From contig CAJNOL010000492.1 in assembly GCA_905250125.1 (NCBI GenBank), positions 4,565 through 68,564 of the forward strand: a DNA stretch of 64,000 nt. Reading direction: 5' to 3'. The translations under genes and the position numbers were made by a program. Of the stretch, positions 1 through 12,962 are shown piece by piece. Every line of letters starts with the position of its first letter. Positions within the stretch are counted from its first letter, which is position 1. The notes beneath the pieces were generated by a model. That model made no database searches and was not told where the DNA came from. It worked only from the letters and a program-made list of their open reading frames with translations. Source of the stretch: Rotaria sordida. Taxonomy: Eukaryota > Rotifera > Eurotatoria > Philodinida > Philodinidae.

Positions 1-3000
1 ATATAATAGGTGGAAACATTCATTGATTTCATTTCTTTTTTTTTCTCCTCTGTATGTGTTGTATGTCGAGAATGATTACGGAGCTTGAGGTGATTCGTAT
101 ACGAAGCGAGAAAAAAAAAGAAAATTACTACCGTTTACATCGCGTAATTTCAACTTCTATATACGAGACAGTATTGGCCTTAGGGTACTAACATCGTTTT
201 TCTTTCTCACTTAAAACGACTTCTTTAAGCTTGAAAATGGGTAGTTATATAGTCGATGTATGAATGTAAGTCATATAGTGTGTCTGCCTTCCGGTCTTTG
301 TATGTCCGTTTGAAGGCGGGCAATTAGAACTAAAGAAAAAAAAAATTGAGGACGACAACGACGATTACGTGATGATGAACCGGAAACAAATCACGTGTAA
401 TTATAGTCGAAAGATCTTGTCTTTTCTTCTTTTTTTTTTTTTCAATGGAATGCCAGATGTACTATAATAATGGTCAGTATAGAAACAAGGCTACTTGAGT
501 ATGACATTGATCTAGTCTCTTGATAGTGATGATCATCATCATCATACACATTCTTGAAACAACAACATTTGAATATCGACACTACCACCAACTGTTCCTC
601 ATCTAGACGATTGCATGGTGAGTTCAGTCATCGTTTTATTTTCTTTTTTTTAATCAAATCTGACCGCAGAACGAAAACAGACAGCTGCTGTTGCTGCCAC
701 CATAATTGGTGAGAGCGATATATTTAATAGGTGAACTACAGTGCGTGCCGTGTTGTTTGATGGTGTATATTGTGCGTGCTCAATTAGATATTCTTGATGA
801 AAATTTTAACAGCCATACCATTAGTAAACTCACGTTCGTTTTTTTTTTCTGTCTTGAATATATATCTATATCTCTTTATCTATTATGTAACCATCAGATA
901 TATAGTTATGGTCAGACATTGTAGAAGAATCTTTCAGGTGAGAGACAAGATTTGTTTATTATTATTCATTCAACAATGACTGACAGTCTGTTTGTACAGT
1001 AGTGCTGATAGATATCCGTTCGACGCCAAGCACAACAGTGTTGTCTGGCTTTCTATCTAAATTACAAAATAACATTTTCTTTTTTTTTGCGCCTTCGTCA
1101 CTATTGAAGAAGAAGAAGAAGAAGAAAAAGATAAAACTGAAAGGTTTCATAGATAAATATTGAACTTTATAAGATACATACACAAAAAAATTGATAGTTC
1201 ATCTATTTAAATTTATCCTTGTATGTTTAATCATTCGTTTCTTTTATTATATATTTAAATGAATAGAATCATGATGATGATGATGATGATGCGTGAAGAA
1301 AAAAAAAAGCATCTTCTTTTTTCTTTTTATTCATTACAAGCGTTCAAGCAGACAAACCATTCTATTAAGTACTAAGTTTCTTTTCTTCTTCATCGAACAT
1401 ACAAGGACGTTATTTCTTTTTTCCTGCTTTCTTCTTCTATTGAAGATGTTCTGCAGGTGAATGAATGACGAGATAAATGTTCTGTCATCCCATTTTCCTG
1501 TTTCTGTCAATAATGTTCTTTCTCTTCTGAACATTGCTAAGAGAAAAGAAAAAGGAAGACGAGTGTTGATATAATAGACCTCGATCTAATCGAAGAAAGA
1601 AGAAGAAGAAAAAATCTTTCCCTCTTTCGTTCCCCTACTTCTCAAGAGAGAGAAGGCTTATTATTACTTGTAGTTATAGGCGTCGCCGAGAGACAAGTGG
1701 GTACAGATACATATACATATATATTCATATATATATACACTAGTCGGAAGATTAGAACACTCAGGTAGCACCTGCATGATCGTTGTTATATAATCATTTT
1801 TCTTCTTTTTTTTTTTTTATATGCCCGATGCTAATTTTCCAGTAAGTTGCGCGTGCTAAAAATTAGCGTTGTATGACGAAAAAACCTTGTCCATATATCT
1901 CACTCTTCTTTTTTCTTCGGTACCTTGAACTGATGTCGACCTTTGTTCACCATATGAGATCGATTTCATATGACTGTAAATCGAAAGAAGATGAGCTTCT
2001 TTTCTTTCTTGCTTTCTTTTTATGTAATTCTTTCGCTATCTCTTTTTTTTTTTTTTTGTTCTTTTCGTCAATGTAATTAATCGATATGATATTCTTCTTT
2101 GATTTATCAGAAGAAGAAGAAGATGATAAATGAGATTCTTCGCTTTTCTTTTAAACTTTTATATAAAGGTATAGTACGTGCGTGTTCAGTTTCGCTCATC
2201 ATTTCCTGTTCTTTCTTTTTTTTTTTTTTTTTTTTATTCATTTTCTCGTCAAGAATTGAGTCAGGCAAAGCAAATGTTTAAGGTAGTGAAAGAAACTAGG
2301 AGGAGCATAAATGTCTCTTCATAAACAGTAAGTAGAATGACCTTGCAAAACTTGACTAGAAGCTTGTCGTCGGCATCTTCTTTTTTGTTTTGTGTCACGC
2401 ACTCTTAAGTGAAGCACGTAGTAGAACTATGATAAGAGTCTTTTTTTAGAACAATGTTCATGTATACGTTTGATCTTTTGACAAATTAAAGTCTATACTA
2501 AAATGAAAAGATCGATTATAACACCTTGTTGTCTTGAAAAAGAAGATATTCAAATTGAATACGATGAACTATTTTATATTCGACTTCTTTTGTTTAAGTC
2601 AATATTGAATTTATTTGTCTTTATAATAAATGAAAAGTATATACTATTTAAAATAGTTATGTTCAATGTGCTCAATGAACTTGAATGAATAAATACTTCT
2701 ACTTGTCAATATGAATATTGTCTCATATGTAAATAAGATTTATGATTCGTTAGAAAAAAAAAAAAAAAGAAATTTCTTTTTCTTTTTTTGTTTGGTGCTT
2801 GCATGTCATATTAGTATTTATTTGAATGATGTATTCCATAAATGTATGTGTCATCTCTGTTCCCGTTTTCTATTACATAGTCTTGTATTTGTAAAATCAA
2901 CTGTCATACACATGTGATTCCCCCATTGACTCTCATTTACTTTGACTAATCATAATAATCGTCACAAGAGTGTGAGTTAACCTTTATTGTCTGTGACACA

Positions 3001-4150
3001 TTGTCATTCGTTCAACATAGAAACAAACAATGAATGTAGTGACCATATTCATATTTATAATTGACCGAACTACACCTTTAATGTATGTATATTCTGTCTG
3101 TTTTTTTTTTCTTTCTTTCTTTCTTTTCATAATCTAGTGTGATATCGGTGTTCTGTCTCTTTCTTTTAATATGGTATTTTGTTTCACATAGACAAAAGCA
3201 AACTTGTCTCGTCAAGAAGAATACTAAGATTTCGTACTTAATTTCATTCGCTCTCGCTCTCCCTCTCCCTCTCTCTCTCTATATATATATGTGTGTGCGT
3301 ATTTTGATGCAATTGTCGAGTCCGTGATGGTGTAATGCATGCCGACGTCGATTTCTAATCGTTTTGTGTCGTCAGTTGGATGGATAGATGGATAGATCGT
3401 AGATAAAAATGGAACTGCGATTGCATAAGTAGATAGAAAAAAGAAAGCTATGTATGTGTCTATGTGTATGTGTGTGTGTTTGAGATAATTTGATTTGAAC
3501 GGAGATGAGAAAAAAGAAATCGGAAGAAGAAAGATGTGTGTTGTATCGAGCATATGAAATTGATCTTTTCCACAGATATTCAATCTGACATAAAGTAAGT
3601 TCTTTAAGAAAATGAATGATTGTATTTTATTCTTTATTGATTAATTTCTACAATAGTATTTCTATGAATGTCGAAAAGAAATAAATAAATAGGATAGTTA
3701 TTCTTTTTTTTTTTAACTCATTGTCTGAGAACACGCCTGGAGTCTGGTCTGATAGATATATTTGTTATTTCATTTTCATCATGATGATGATGATGATCAT
3801 CATCATCATCATTTGTACATTTTGCCCTGATGACATGATGAGTACACATTGAGAACAACAAATATGTATAAAAAATAAAACAAAAGAAAAAAAAGAAATG
3901 ATAATACTATCTATTCATCGCTGTCTTCGTTTATATCATATTCTCTATGAACCATCATGATCATCATTGATTAAATAACAATTTTCTGGTGTGAACATTT
4001 TTACTATTTGATTTATTTATTGTTTTACCAGTCAGTCGTGTGAATCTTATTACATAAGTATGAAAAAGAAAAAGAGAACAATTTATGCATCAATAGAAAA
4101 TAGATTTATCTCTAGATTGAAATTTATGATTTGTTTTTTATCATTATCAG
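1..4150. other. Low-complexity gene-poor stretch
   Basis: No convincing coding exon is visible here. The DNA is rich in poly-T/pyrimidine tracts, GAT/ATG trinucleotide runs (near 533, 1271 and 3780), TA runs (near 1715) and a CT/TA tract near 3253-3290. Open frames in this part are short and made of simple repeats, including a 119-codon minus-strand frame across the CT/TA tract. GT/AG pairs are common, so untranslated exons or a long intron of a gene entering from the left cannot be excluded. Confidence 0.5.
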
Positions 4151-4228
4151 ACAATCTCTGGAGAAAGTGAATATGAACAGTTGTTAGATTTATTAGTTGC
4201 AATCGATCGAGCAGAAGATATTTATTGA
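4151..4228 (+). CDS. Possible terminal exon of an unidentified upstream gene
   Basis: Directly after a splice-acceptor-like TTTATCATTATCAG there is a 25-codon open segment ending in TGA. Its composition is unlike the surrounding DNA: it reads as an acidic, leucine-rich stretch (GESEYEQLLDLLVAIDRAED). It lies about 40 bases before the start codon of the receptor kinase gene. No upstream exon could be joined to it, so it may be the last exon of a plus-strand gene whose other exons lie outside or in the low-complexity part, or it may be chance. The family is not recognised. Confidence 0.25.
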   Translation, partial: TISGESEYEQLLDLLVAIDRAEDIY

Positions 4229-4269
4229 TTAGCTGTCTATTTCTGTTATTTTAGATTAAAGCCATTATA

Positions 4270-4668
4270 ATGTTTTTACTTTTACTCTTGTTTCTTATTA
4301 ATAATCAATGCTTTAGTTTAGATCTTGGTAAGAAACTTTTTTTTTTTTTTTGAAAAGAAATATTAATTCTAATAAATTAAATATTAAAGGTACATGTCGT
4401 GCTCCACTTGGCATTCAATCTGGTGCAATACCAGATTCATCATTTCAAGTTAGTTCATCTTTAGATATATCACTTGGTCCACATACAGCTCGTATTCGAT
4501 CAGCTATTGAAGGTGGTGGTTGGTGTCCGAAAACATTAATTGATAGTCAAAGTGAAGAATATTTACAGATTAATTTTTTTAATTTAACTGTTATTACTTT
4601 AATTGAAACTCAAGGACGACATGGACCATTTCAAGTATAAATAAATAACGAGATAGGAAAAACAAAAT

Positions 4669-4703
<35 letters not shown>

Positions 4704-7700
4704 GAAGATTATGTTGATTATTATCGTCTTGAATATCGTCGTGATTCAACTCATCCATGGATAAAATATCGTGATTTTCGAAAAAAAGAAATTTTTCATG
4801 GAAATTCAAATAATAATATTGCTGAAATTCGTGAAATATTACAACCAATTATAGCTATACAATTACGAATTTATCCAATACAATCGAATGATAAAAAAGC
4901 AAAAAGAATGTGTCTTAGATTAGAATTATATGGTTGTTTAAGTAATGATCATTTAATATCATATTCTATTGTACAAGGTGATAAACGTTCATTTGATATG
5001 GATTTTAGTGATAAAACATATGATGGATATTTATCACCTTTAACAAATGGTCTTGGACAATTAATTGATGGTGATATTGGATCAGATGATATTCGTTTAG
5101 ATACTCAAAGTTGGGGTTTACGTGGTTTTGAATGGGTTGGATGGAAAAAAACAATAAAAAATCGAACATTTATACCAATAAAATTTTATTTTGATTCAAT
5201 TCGAAATTTTAGTGAAATACGTTTACATACAAATAATATGTTTTCAAAAGATATTGAACAATTTCGTCAAATAAATATAACAACATATTTAAATGAAAAT
5301 TTTCATGAAAATAAACAAATTATTATTGAACTATCTAATGATAGACAATCTGAACATGCTAGATGGATCAATATACCAATGAATGGACAATTAGCAAAAA
5401 TTATTCAAATTGAATTAACATTTGGAAATGCTAATTGGATATTAATTAGTGAAATACAATTTATTTCAAATGATATTTTAGATATGAAACTTTTATCACA
5501 ATTAAATGGTAAGAAATTTTTCTTTTTAATTATAACTTATATTTCGAAATCAAAAAAAAATAAAATAAAATATGCATAAGAAAAATAACAACAACAAAAA
5601 AAAAGACCACAAATGAATACTGAATAAACCCTCTCGAATATAAGAATAATTTATTCTTTTCTTTGTCTTCATTGAAGATTGTTTTTCTTAGTTTGAAAGA
5701 TATGTTGAAAAGCAGTATGTTTTTATTATGAAGAATAATATTGACATGAATAGTAATTATATGATGATATTCAGTATAGTTTATATATTTCAGTTAGAAC
5801 GTACTTTTAAAGTAAAGTATTGTTTACGGCAAATTTTCTTATTGAATTTTATGATGTATATTTTTTAAGATGTGAAATTCAAAAAAAAAATCTTTTTTTT
5901 TTTCACTCCCAAGGAAATTACCCGAAGTAATGTAGTACTTTTGAGCTAATATTATATGCATATACAATGAATCTCTATTCTTGAAATAACCCTGAGAAGG
6001 AATCGAACTCATAGATCTTCTCTTCAAGGCAATGACAGTTGTGCTGGATTATTATCCTTGGACGAGAGTATTCTGTGCAAAAATATGGACATAAGATTTT
6101 TCATATGAAATTTTTTTTCTTTATAAGTAGGCTTTATCCTTCTAGGAATATGCTGAAGATTTCAGTTAAGATGATTGCATTTGTTTTTTTTTCAAAATTA
6201 TTGAGCGTTCTGAAACAATCGATTATTCTAATCGTTTTTGAAGTTTTTCAATAGATTCTTACGATGATGAGATTTACGTATGAATAAAATTTAAGATCAA
6301 TAATCCGTTGTTCAATATTCTGTTCTACAGTATAAAAAAGAACCGCAAAATTATCTTAACCTTATAGAGAAGACCTATGAATTCAAATTCTTTCTCAATT
6401 ATTCTTATCCAAAGGTTCTCTTGATATACTCAATATATGAGCTCAAAAGTAATGCATCATTTTAAACAATCCGCCCATCAGCTATGCTTTGGGAAGAAAT
6501 AAAACTTTTCATCATAGTGCAATTTCTATTAGCTAAAGGCTGTCATACAAACAATCACATTCATACCATTAGCAAGAATACAATATATCTATAATGAGAG
6601 ATCATGTATGTTGATCGAAAATGAACCATGACATATAGAATAGTCAAACCATATATTAAGCTATTTACTTAACTCTTTCATAAATAAATCAAAACTTACG
6701 TTAAAACAATCCTTTTTTAATTGCATATAATGAGAAGTGTACAGCAATATATAGAATAAAATTGATATAACTTTGACGATGGAGATTAAAAGTCTGTAGT
6801 ACTCCAACGATGGTAGTTAAAAGTTTCTTGAAGATAGAAAATATTTAAAATTCTAGTATTTATTTTTGTATCGATTGAAATCTTCAGAAGCTATTTTTCG
6901 AAAATGATGATGGTGGAGCAGGTAGATTATAGAGGAGTTGGTGACGACTCAACCGATCGTTTTATACCTCTATGATAAACATGGACACATTTCAATTGGA
7001 TTTTAAAATCATTTATCAGTTTTTGAAAAATTCTAATTAAGTCCATCTCTATTTTTTCGTAACTGTGATATTTATATTTTCCTTTACTGCTGATCATCTA
7101 TTTGAATACTTTGATTTGATTTTTTTTTTGAATTATTAGCTAAACAATCTATCAGATTAAATTCACCAACAACAATCACTATTCCACTACAATTTATAAT
7201 TGTTCTTGCTGGTGCACTTTCATTTATTTTCATTATTTTTCTTATTTGTTTTATTGGAATTATACTTAAACATCAAAAAAAACGAAAATTAAATCGGTTT
7301 GTTTATATTATATTTACAAAAAGAAAAATATTCTTCATTCTATATTGTTTTTAATATAGATATGGTGAAAAATTAATTTCACAAACATGTCATAATGATA
7401 ATAATCATAATCAATTAAAACTTCAAATTCCATGTTGTAATAATATTGATAAAGATACTCAAAGTTCAAGTAAGTTATTTTATATTTGAAGAAAATAAAA
7501 AACAAATTCTTAATAGATCGTAGTCAAAGTTCATATGGTGTTCCAAGTTCTTCAGAACCATCAACATTTAGTGGTACACCAAAATTATTAGTAAGAAATA
7601 AATGTTTACCATCAACAACATTTCATCATCCACAATCAGTTAAATTACTTTCACCGAATGTTATTGATAGTGAAGCAAATTTTTATGCATCAACAGATAT

Positions 7701-8865
7701 AATTAGTGTTAATAATGGAACGAATGATTTATCATCAACATTACGTGGTGTATGCGGAACAAGTTTAATGATACGATCTATAACAAATATACCACAAATG
7801 ATTGTACCTCCAAGAAAAGTTGAATTAATATCAAGTGAAATTGTACCACCAGGAGATCTTTATGGTGAAGGTAGATTTGGACAAGTAAGATGATTTATAA
7901 TATAAAACAAAAGAGAGAAAATTGTTTTTTTTTTTTTTTTTTGTATATAGATTTCAATTGGTAATGTACATTCATATAATCGTGTTATTATTCGACGTTT
8001 AACTAAAGTTTCAACAATGTCTCGATCGTTATTTGCTCAAGAAAGTCAATTATTATGTTCAATTGATCATCCTAATTTAGCCAATATTCTTTATAAAACA
8101 CTTGATGGTCTTGCACTTGTATCAGAATATACTGAACTTGGAGATTTATGTTTATTAATGAGACGTATTGTTGAAAATGATGTTAATGCTCGACTTGAGT
8201 ATGTATTTAATTAAAAATAATAAAAGAAAAATTTGTTATTATTATTATTATTATTATTTCTATTTTTCAACTATTATTTTAGTTATCAAGCAATGTTATT
8301 TGTAACATGTCAAATATCAGGTGCATTAAGTTATCTTGAATCTCGACAATTAATACATCGTGATGTATCAACAAGAAATTGTTTAGTATTTAATGATTAT
8401 ATTATTAAATTAACTGATATTGCTATGGCTTCACCTATTTATTCAAATTATTATTCAACTGATGCACATTTACCTGTTCGATGGATGTCACCAGAAATCT
8501 TAATAGTTAGTTGTTTTTTTGTCTATATTTTTTCTAATATTTATTTTTATATTTTTTTATAATAGAATGGTGGAAATAGTTATTCAATAAAATCTGATGT
8601 TTATAGTTTTGGTATAACATTATATGAAATAATGATAACATGTCGAATACTTCCATTTGCACATTTATCGGATCAAGATATTCTTTTAACACCACCATTA
8701 TCAACAGATTTAGATATAACATTTATTGATAGAATACAATTAAATGAAATAATTGATTTAATGTTTGTTTGTTTAAGAATTAATCATCATGAAAGACCAA
8801 CATTTCAAGATATTCATCAATTTTTATATCAACAACAACAACAACAACAATCACAGTCAAATTAA
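4270..8865 (+). CDS. Discoidin domain receptor-like tyrosine kinase, probable pseudokinase
   Basis: Nine exons join in frame to 837 residues: 4270-4327, 4390-4634, 4704-5508, 7140-7296, 7360-7469, 7517-7884, 7951-8198, 8283-8505 and 8566-8865. Residues 1-19 are a signal peptide. Residues 22-180 are an F5/8-type discoidin domain (CRAPLGIQSGAIPDS, IETQGRHGPFQ), followed by the second discoidin-like domain of DDR receptors (CLRLELYGCL, TYDGYL, GLGQL). A transmembrane segment lies near 387-411 and a kinase domain from about 570 to the end, finishing in a poly-Gln tail. The Gly-rich loop (G575, G577, G580) and HRD with N696 are present. The VAIK lysine is Arg596 and DFG is D709-I-A. DDRs bind collagen at the plasma membrane; ligand and signalling here are inference. 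Human DDR1 is about 910 residues. AATAAA lies near 8959. Confidence 0.9.
5509..7139 (+). other. Large intron of the receptor kinase gene
   Basis: This 1.6-kb intron separates the ectodomain exon from the transmembrane exon; all other introns of the gene are about 45-75 bases. It starts GTAAG and ends TTATTAG. It is AT-rich and shows no coding segment or inverted repeat that I could recognise. Confidence 0.7.
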
Positions 8866-11484
8866 TTTTGAAAGAAAATATATTAAAAGAATTCATTTTT
8901 TTTTATTTTTTAGTATTTTGTCTATATGTCAGTCATTTGCTTTTGTTTATTCATGATCAATAAATAATCTAAAAAAAAATGTCTTCATAATTGTTATTGC
9001 ATTAAAAGAAAAATGCTTAATAGGTAGGTTTATGATCTATCTTCAATATTGATTTAACAATAATCTACAAGTTTGAGTTATGTTACAAGAGATCAAGACT
9101 ATATTCAAATAAGCAAAAAGTCAGTTATTTTCAGTAGAGTTTGAAAACATTGACTAGTTCAAAGTATCACACTCATCTGATAATTACATTGAATATTTTA
9201 ACTCATAAAAGCCGAATGTCCTTTCTAAAGGACATTGCAGTAATTGCTATTGCAGATCTAATAAAACTTATTATGCAAAAATCAGTATATTTCCTGATTA
9301 AGATGGTCTCATAAATCATAAAGTAAAAACTAAATTCCTCTTTCGTGCCTGTCAGATGACATAGCAGAGTATTTAAAATCCATAATTTTTTAAAACCCAT
9401 GTTTTTTTACTCTAAAAACTTTGTTTATTCATAATAATTTTGTTTGATCTATCTGATGAAACCCTTTGATTATTTTTCAAACGACCTATTGGCGCATTGC
9501 GACAACATTAAGAAAATGTCCTTTGAAAAGAACATTCTGTCAGAACGACTTAAAATATTCTATCAACTCATGAATACTGGAAGAACTATTTGAAATACTA
9601 TGTGGGTAAATACTTGGTTACTTTAAATTTTTCTTAGAACTATTATGAGGTACGATCAGAGGATAACTGTACACCCTCTTAATAGGCAAAAGTGTCTGAT
9701 TATCCAAACATTTCGTTTTGTCTATGACGAATCGTCAGCGATCTGAGACCACTAGCGAAATCATGAGATGTTTCTTTTGTGCTTCATAGGATTGATTTCT
9801 CGACACTTGGTTGAGTTTACAAGGTCTAGAATCTCTATCTTAGCGGTCTATTTTTTCTCATCGTCAAAAAAGCCGCTGTCGATTTGTAAGGGTCATATAT
9901 AAGATTATCTTTGTTCTGGTTATTCGTGTGTTGTATCTGAGTAGCATTTACTTTCATTTTGATTTAGTTACGTCACAAATCACAGCATTCATAATTTTCT
10001 AGGAACTTAGTTTACTTCAGTCAATGAATTTTTGAACCGTATTTTTTTAATTTCAGCACCTTACTCCATTGAACATAAAATTCATGCCAATAAATGTTTA
10101 TATACTATTGTGCAAGCTGGGTTTCAATTCGACAAGATATTTACTTCCTAGCGTTTCGATTACTTATATAAAATTTCATAGTATGAAATATTTTAGAAAA
10201 AAAAACAAAGTTTTTAATAAATAAAAATAAAAACATTTGATAAATATGTGCATTATCATTATCAAACGAGTTTATGTGTATTTTACTTTAAAAAAAAAAG
10301 AAAATAAAAGTTGATACAATAATATTCTGCAATTTTTATGCACTGTATTTTCTCCCTTATTTGATGATGAAGTTGTATTGAAATAACTTCTGATATGTTG
10401 TAGTGTTACTAACGCCTGATGCTGAACTGAGATGTTGACAAAATAATGTTTTAATTACAATATTTTACTTTATTTGCTGCATTAAAGATAAAATACTATT
10501 CCTATTTCTGATTACATATTCGAAAAAGGCACAAAAGTCTGATTTCAACTCATACTGTTTCATCAATCTAGAGTAATTTTAAGTGAGTACAAAAAATGAA
10601 CTAATATTCTATCCAAAAACTATCACATTACCCATTAAATGTTGTCATCAATCTATTGAAATCAATCATTTTTGAAAGCACTCAACTTTTTGTTGAAAAG
10701 TTTTGTAATATCTCTTTCGTTTAAACTAAAAACAACTAAAAAAAAATATTCGTAAATCAAATAATTTAAATTTTTTTCGCAATGAAACGGAACAGATCTT
10801 GCGCGAAGGTCCTAATATTGGTAGAGGATGGGATCTTATAGTGTATGAAGATCACCGAAATAGAGTTTGTCAAGTTTCTTTCGATGATCTTTATCAGCGA
10901 TCTTCACCTCAATAGTCATTCTTTTTATTCACTTCGTGGATATATATACCCTATATAGTGAAATATTCTGCAATTGTCATCTCAGAATAGAATCAATAAT
11001 TTCTATCATCACAGTGAAGATCGCTGAAAATAAATGTTGCCGATAATCACATCACATAAATGAAGTTTGTCGAATTTCCACAAAATACATACTGACTGAA
11101 TAATTTTCAATTACTAAAGGAGATCCCTAGACCTTTCACTTCACAAGGCATAGGTCAAAGAAGATCAGAACTAAATGATGTACAGCAATCATTGATAATG
11201 GCATTGAGAAGTCTATATTTCAACCTGTGTATCAGAAATGATATTAATGGATTGACTGCTAACATATTTGTTCAGTGTTGATATATTATTCATTTCTGCT
11301 CTTGTCTATCAGCACACATCAGAATTGCGTATAATTTTTTTCTCATGGGAGTGTCGTAGAGTAGTGTCAAAGTAACATCAGAAAATGAGAGTGAATGGGA
11401 GGAGAGTGAATAAAGTCTATTTTTTTCGTACTGTACATCCTATTTACGTATATGATTTATATAAAAGAAGTATAAGAGAGAAAG
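8866..11484. other. Gene-poor stretch
   Basis: AT-rich DNA without a supported gene. Small hairpins occur near 9216-9236, where AATGTCCTTT meets AAAGGACATT, and a related sequence lies near 9515. An isolated open segment at about 10778-10915 is listed separately. Confidence 0.5.
10778..10915 (+). pseudogene. Isolated exon-like open segment, unknown
   Basis: A 45-codon open segment ending in TAG has protein-like composition (for example GRGWDLIVYEDHRNRV), unlike the AT-rich flanks. No start codon, joinable exon or recognisable domain was found around it. It may be a remnant of a transposon or gene. Support is weak and rests on composition only. Confidence 0.2.
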
Positions 11485-11883
11485 TTTCAACTCGTCACGT
11501 GACGAGTTGAATAAAAGTAAAAAATCAGATCTTTCGTAACACCAAAAATAGGGATATCCAAAAATACAGAGATGTCGTAACAAAATTTACAGGGCGATTG
11601 TAACGATCAATACAGGGAGTTCGTAACAGTTGCAGAGCTTTCGTAATGAAGCAACAGGGATTTCGTAACAAGGATGAGGATGACAGCTGGACTTAGTTTG
11701 CAGAAATTACATGCTTTTCGTTACGAAAGCTGTGTAATGGTACATATCAAAACACCCGTTACGATCACCCTGTAAAATTTGTTACAGAACCCCTGATTCT
11801 GTCGTTACGAAAACTCTTTGACGTGCTTTGGTACTGTCAATTCGTTACGAAAGTCAGAAAATAAAAATCGTGACGAGTTGAAA
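11485..11883. mobile_element. Foldback/MITE-like element with repeated TTCGTAAC motifs
   Basis: The left end TTTCAACTCGTCAC and the right end GTGACGAGTTGAAA are exact inverse complements. The first half carries repeated CGTAAC-type motifs and the second half their complements (GTTACGAAAG and variants), so the element folds on itself. The left terminus is doubled: 11486-11511 is a perfect 26-base palindrome. There is no open reading frame, and a clear target-site duplication was not identified. Confidence 0.6.
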
Positions 11884-12962
11884 TTTTTCCGTATAAGAAA
11901 CTGTTATATCATTATAGTATCATATTCTTTTTAATTGTCTTTGTTCTAGGTAAACGTTTATTCTAGGTAAACGTTTAGAAAAAAAAATCATTTTCTCTGA
12001 AAATAATTACTTTTATATTTTAGTTACGGTACATCATTAATTTATTTGGAATTTAGATATATTCTAACCTATTTTTTTTTCTGATACCAATGATACACAT
12101 GACGATTCTTTTCGTTTTATTTGTTACTCTAAAAGGCATGCGAATTTCGCACAAAGTTAAAAATTGAATACTTGATGAGATAATTACTTTTTCTACAAAT
12201 GTTCATCTGAATTGTCACTAATTAGATGATTTTATGGATCTATAACTCATTGTCATTTCTGTAAGACTTCGAACATTTTTCGAGTACAGACAATATGCAT
12301 AAAATAGTCAATCATTGTTTTTGGTAACTCCAATGAAGAAGATTTTAACAAAACTGATCATTTAGATGTACAAAAATACACTGAAAAGTTAAACTTCAAA
12401 AAAGCGAGATAATATTCATAAGCGCATTGATCTATAATCAATCGTAAATATTTGTCGAAAATGAATTATGCACATAAATTCTTCAGACAATGATGAATAG
12501 CGAATTTCAAATATTTGCAGAATATAGATTTTGTATCGAAACCAAAACTTAGGTTTTCTACATTTTTGGATTCAAAGACAATACTATGTATGAAAATTTT
12601 CATTGATTAATTTTTGATTATAGATCAACTGTAAACATTCAAACGAACGCGAAAAATTTGGAATGTATCTTTATTTATAGGTATCTAAAGCACATATTTA
12701 ATCCTGAATTTATGATAAGATTACAGAAACCTTAAAGCATTACTAGTAGCTATATTGATATTTATTCTTTCGAGACTAATTGGAGAGTAATTAGAAGAAT
12801 TTCGTCGATTTCTTCCGATACTTTATAATGGTAGCTTCATATATTAATGTAAGTAAAACATTTTTTTGAACTCTATATAAAATCAAAAAAAGCTGATTCT
12901 GTCTAAAATTAATGCAATGACCTGTTAAAATAAACTCATCAGATTCGAATCATCATTTAGCC
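11884..12962. other. Gene-free stretch before the ART-TPR pseudogene
   Basis: AT-rich DNA without coding segments. A short direct repeat (TTCTAGGTAAACGTTTA twice) lies at about 11945-11975. A GTAAGT donor near 12849 and a TCATTTAG acceptor near 12960 could delimit a leader intron of the following pseudogene, but the frames do not join. Confidence 0.4.

Noticed and set aside
3224..3583. 119-codon minus-strand open frame
   Set aside because: It is produced by GA/TA/CA simple repeats, gives low-complexity protein and has no domain or splice support.
5990..6060. tRNA-like 3' end (GAGTTCGATTCC on the minus strand) inside a receptor kinase intron
   Set aside because: No matching acceptor, D or anticodon stems could be drawn; single T-arm resemblance only.
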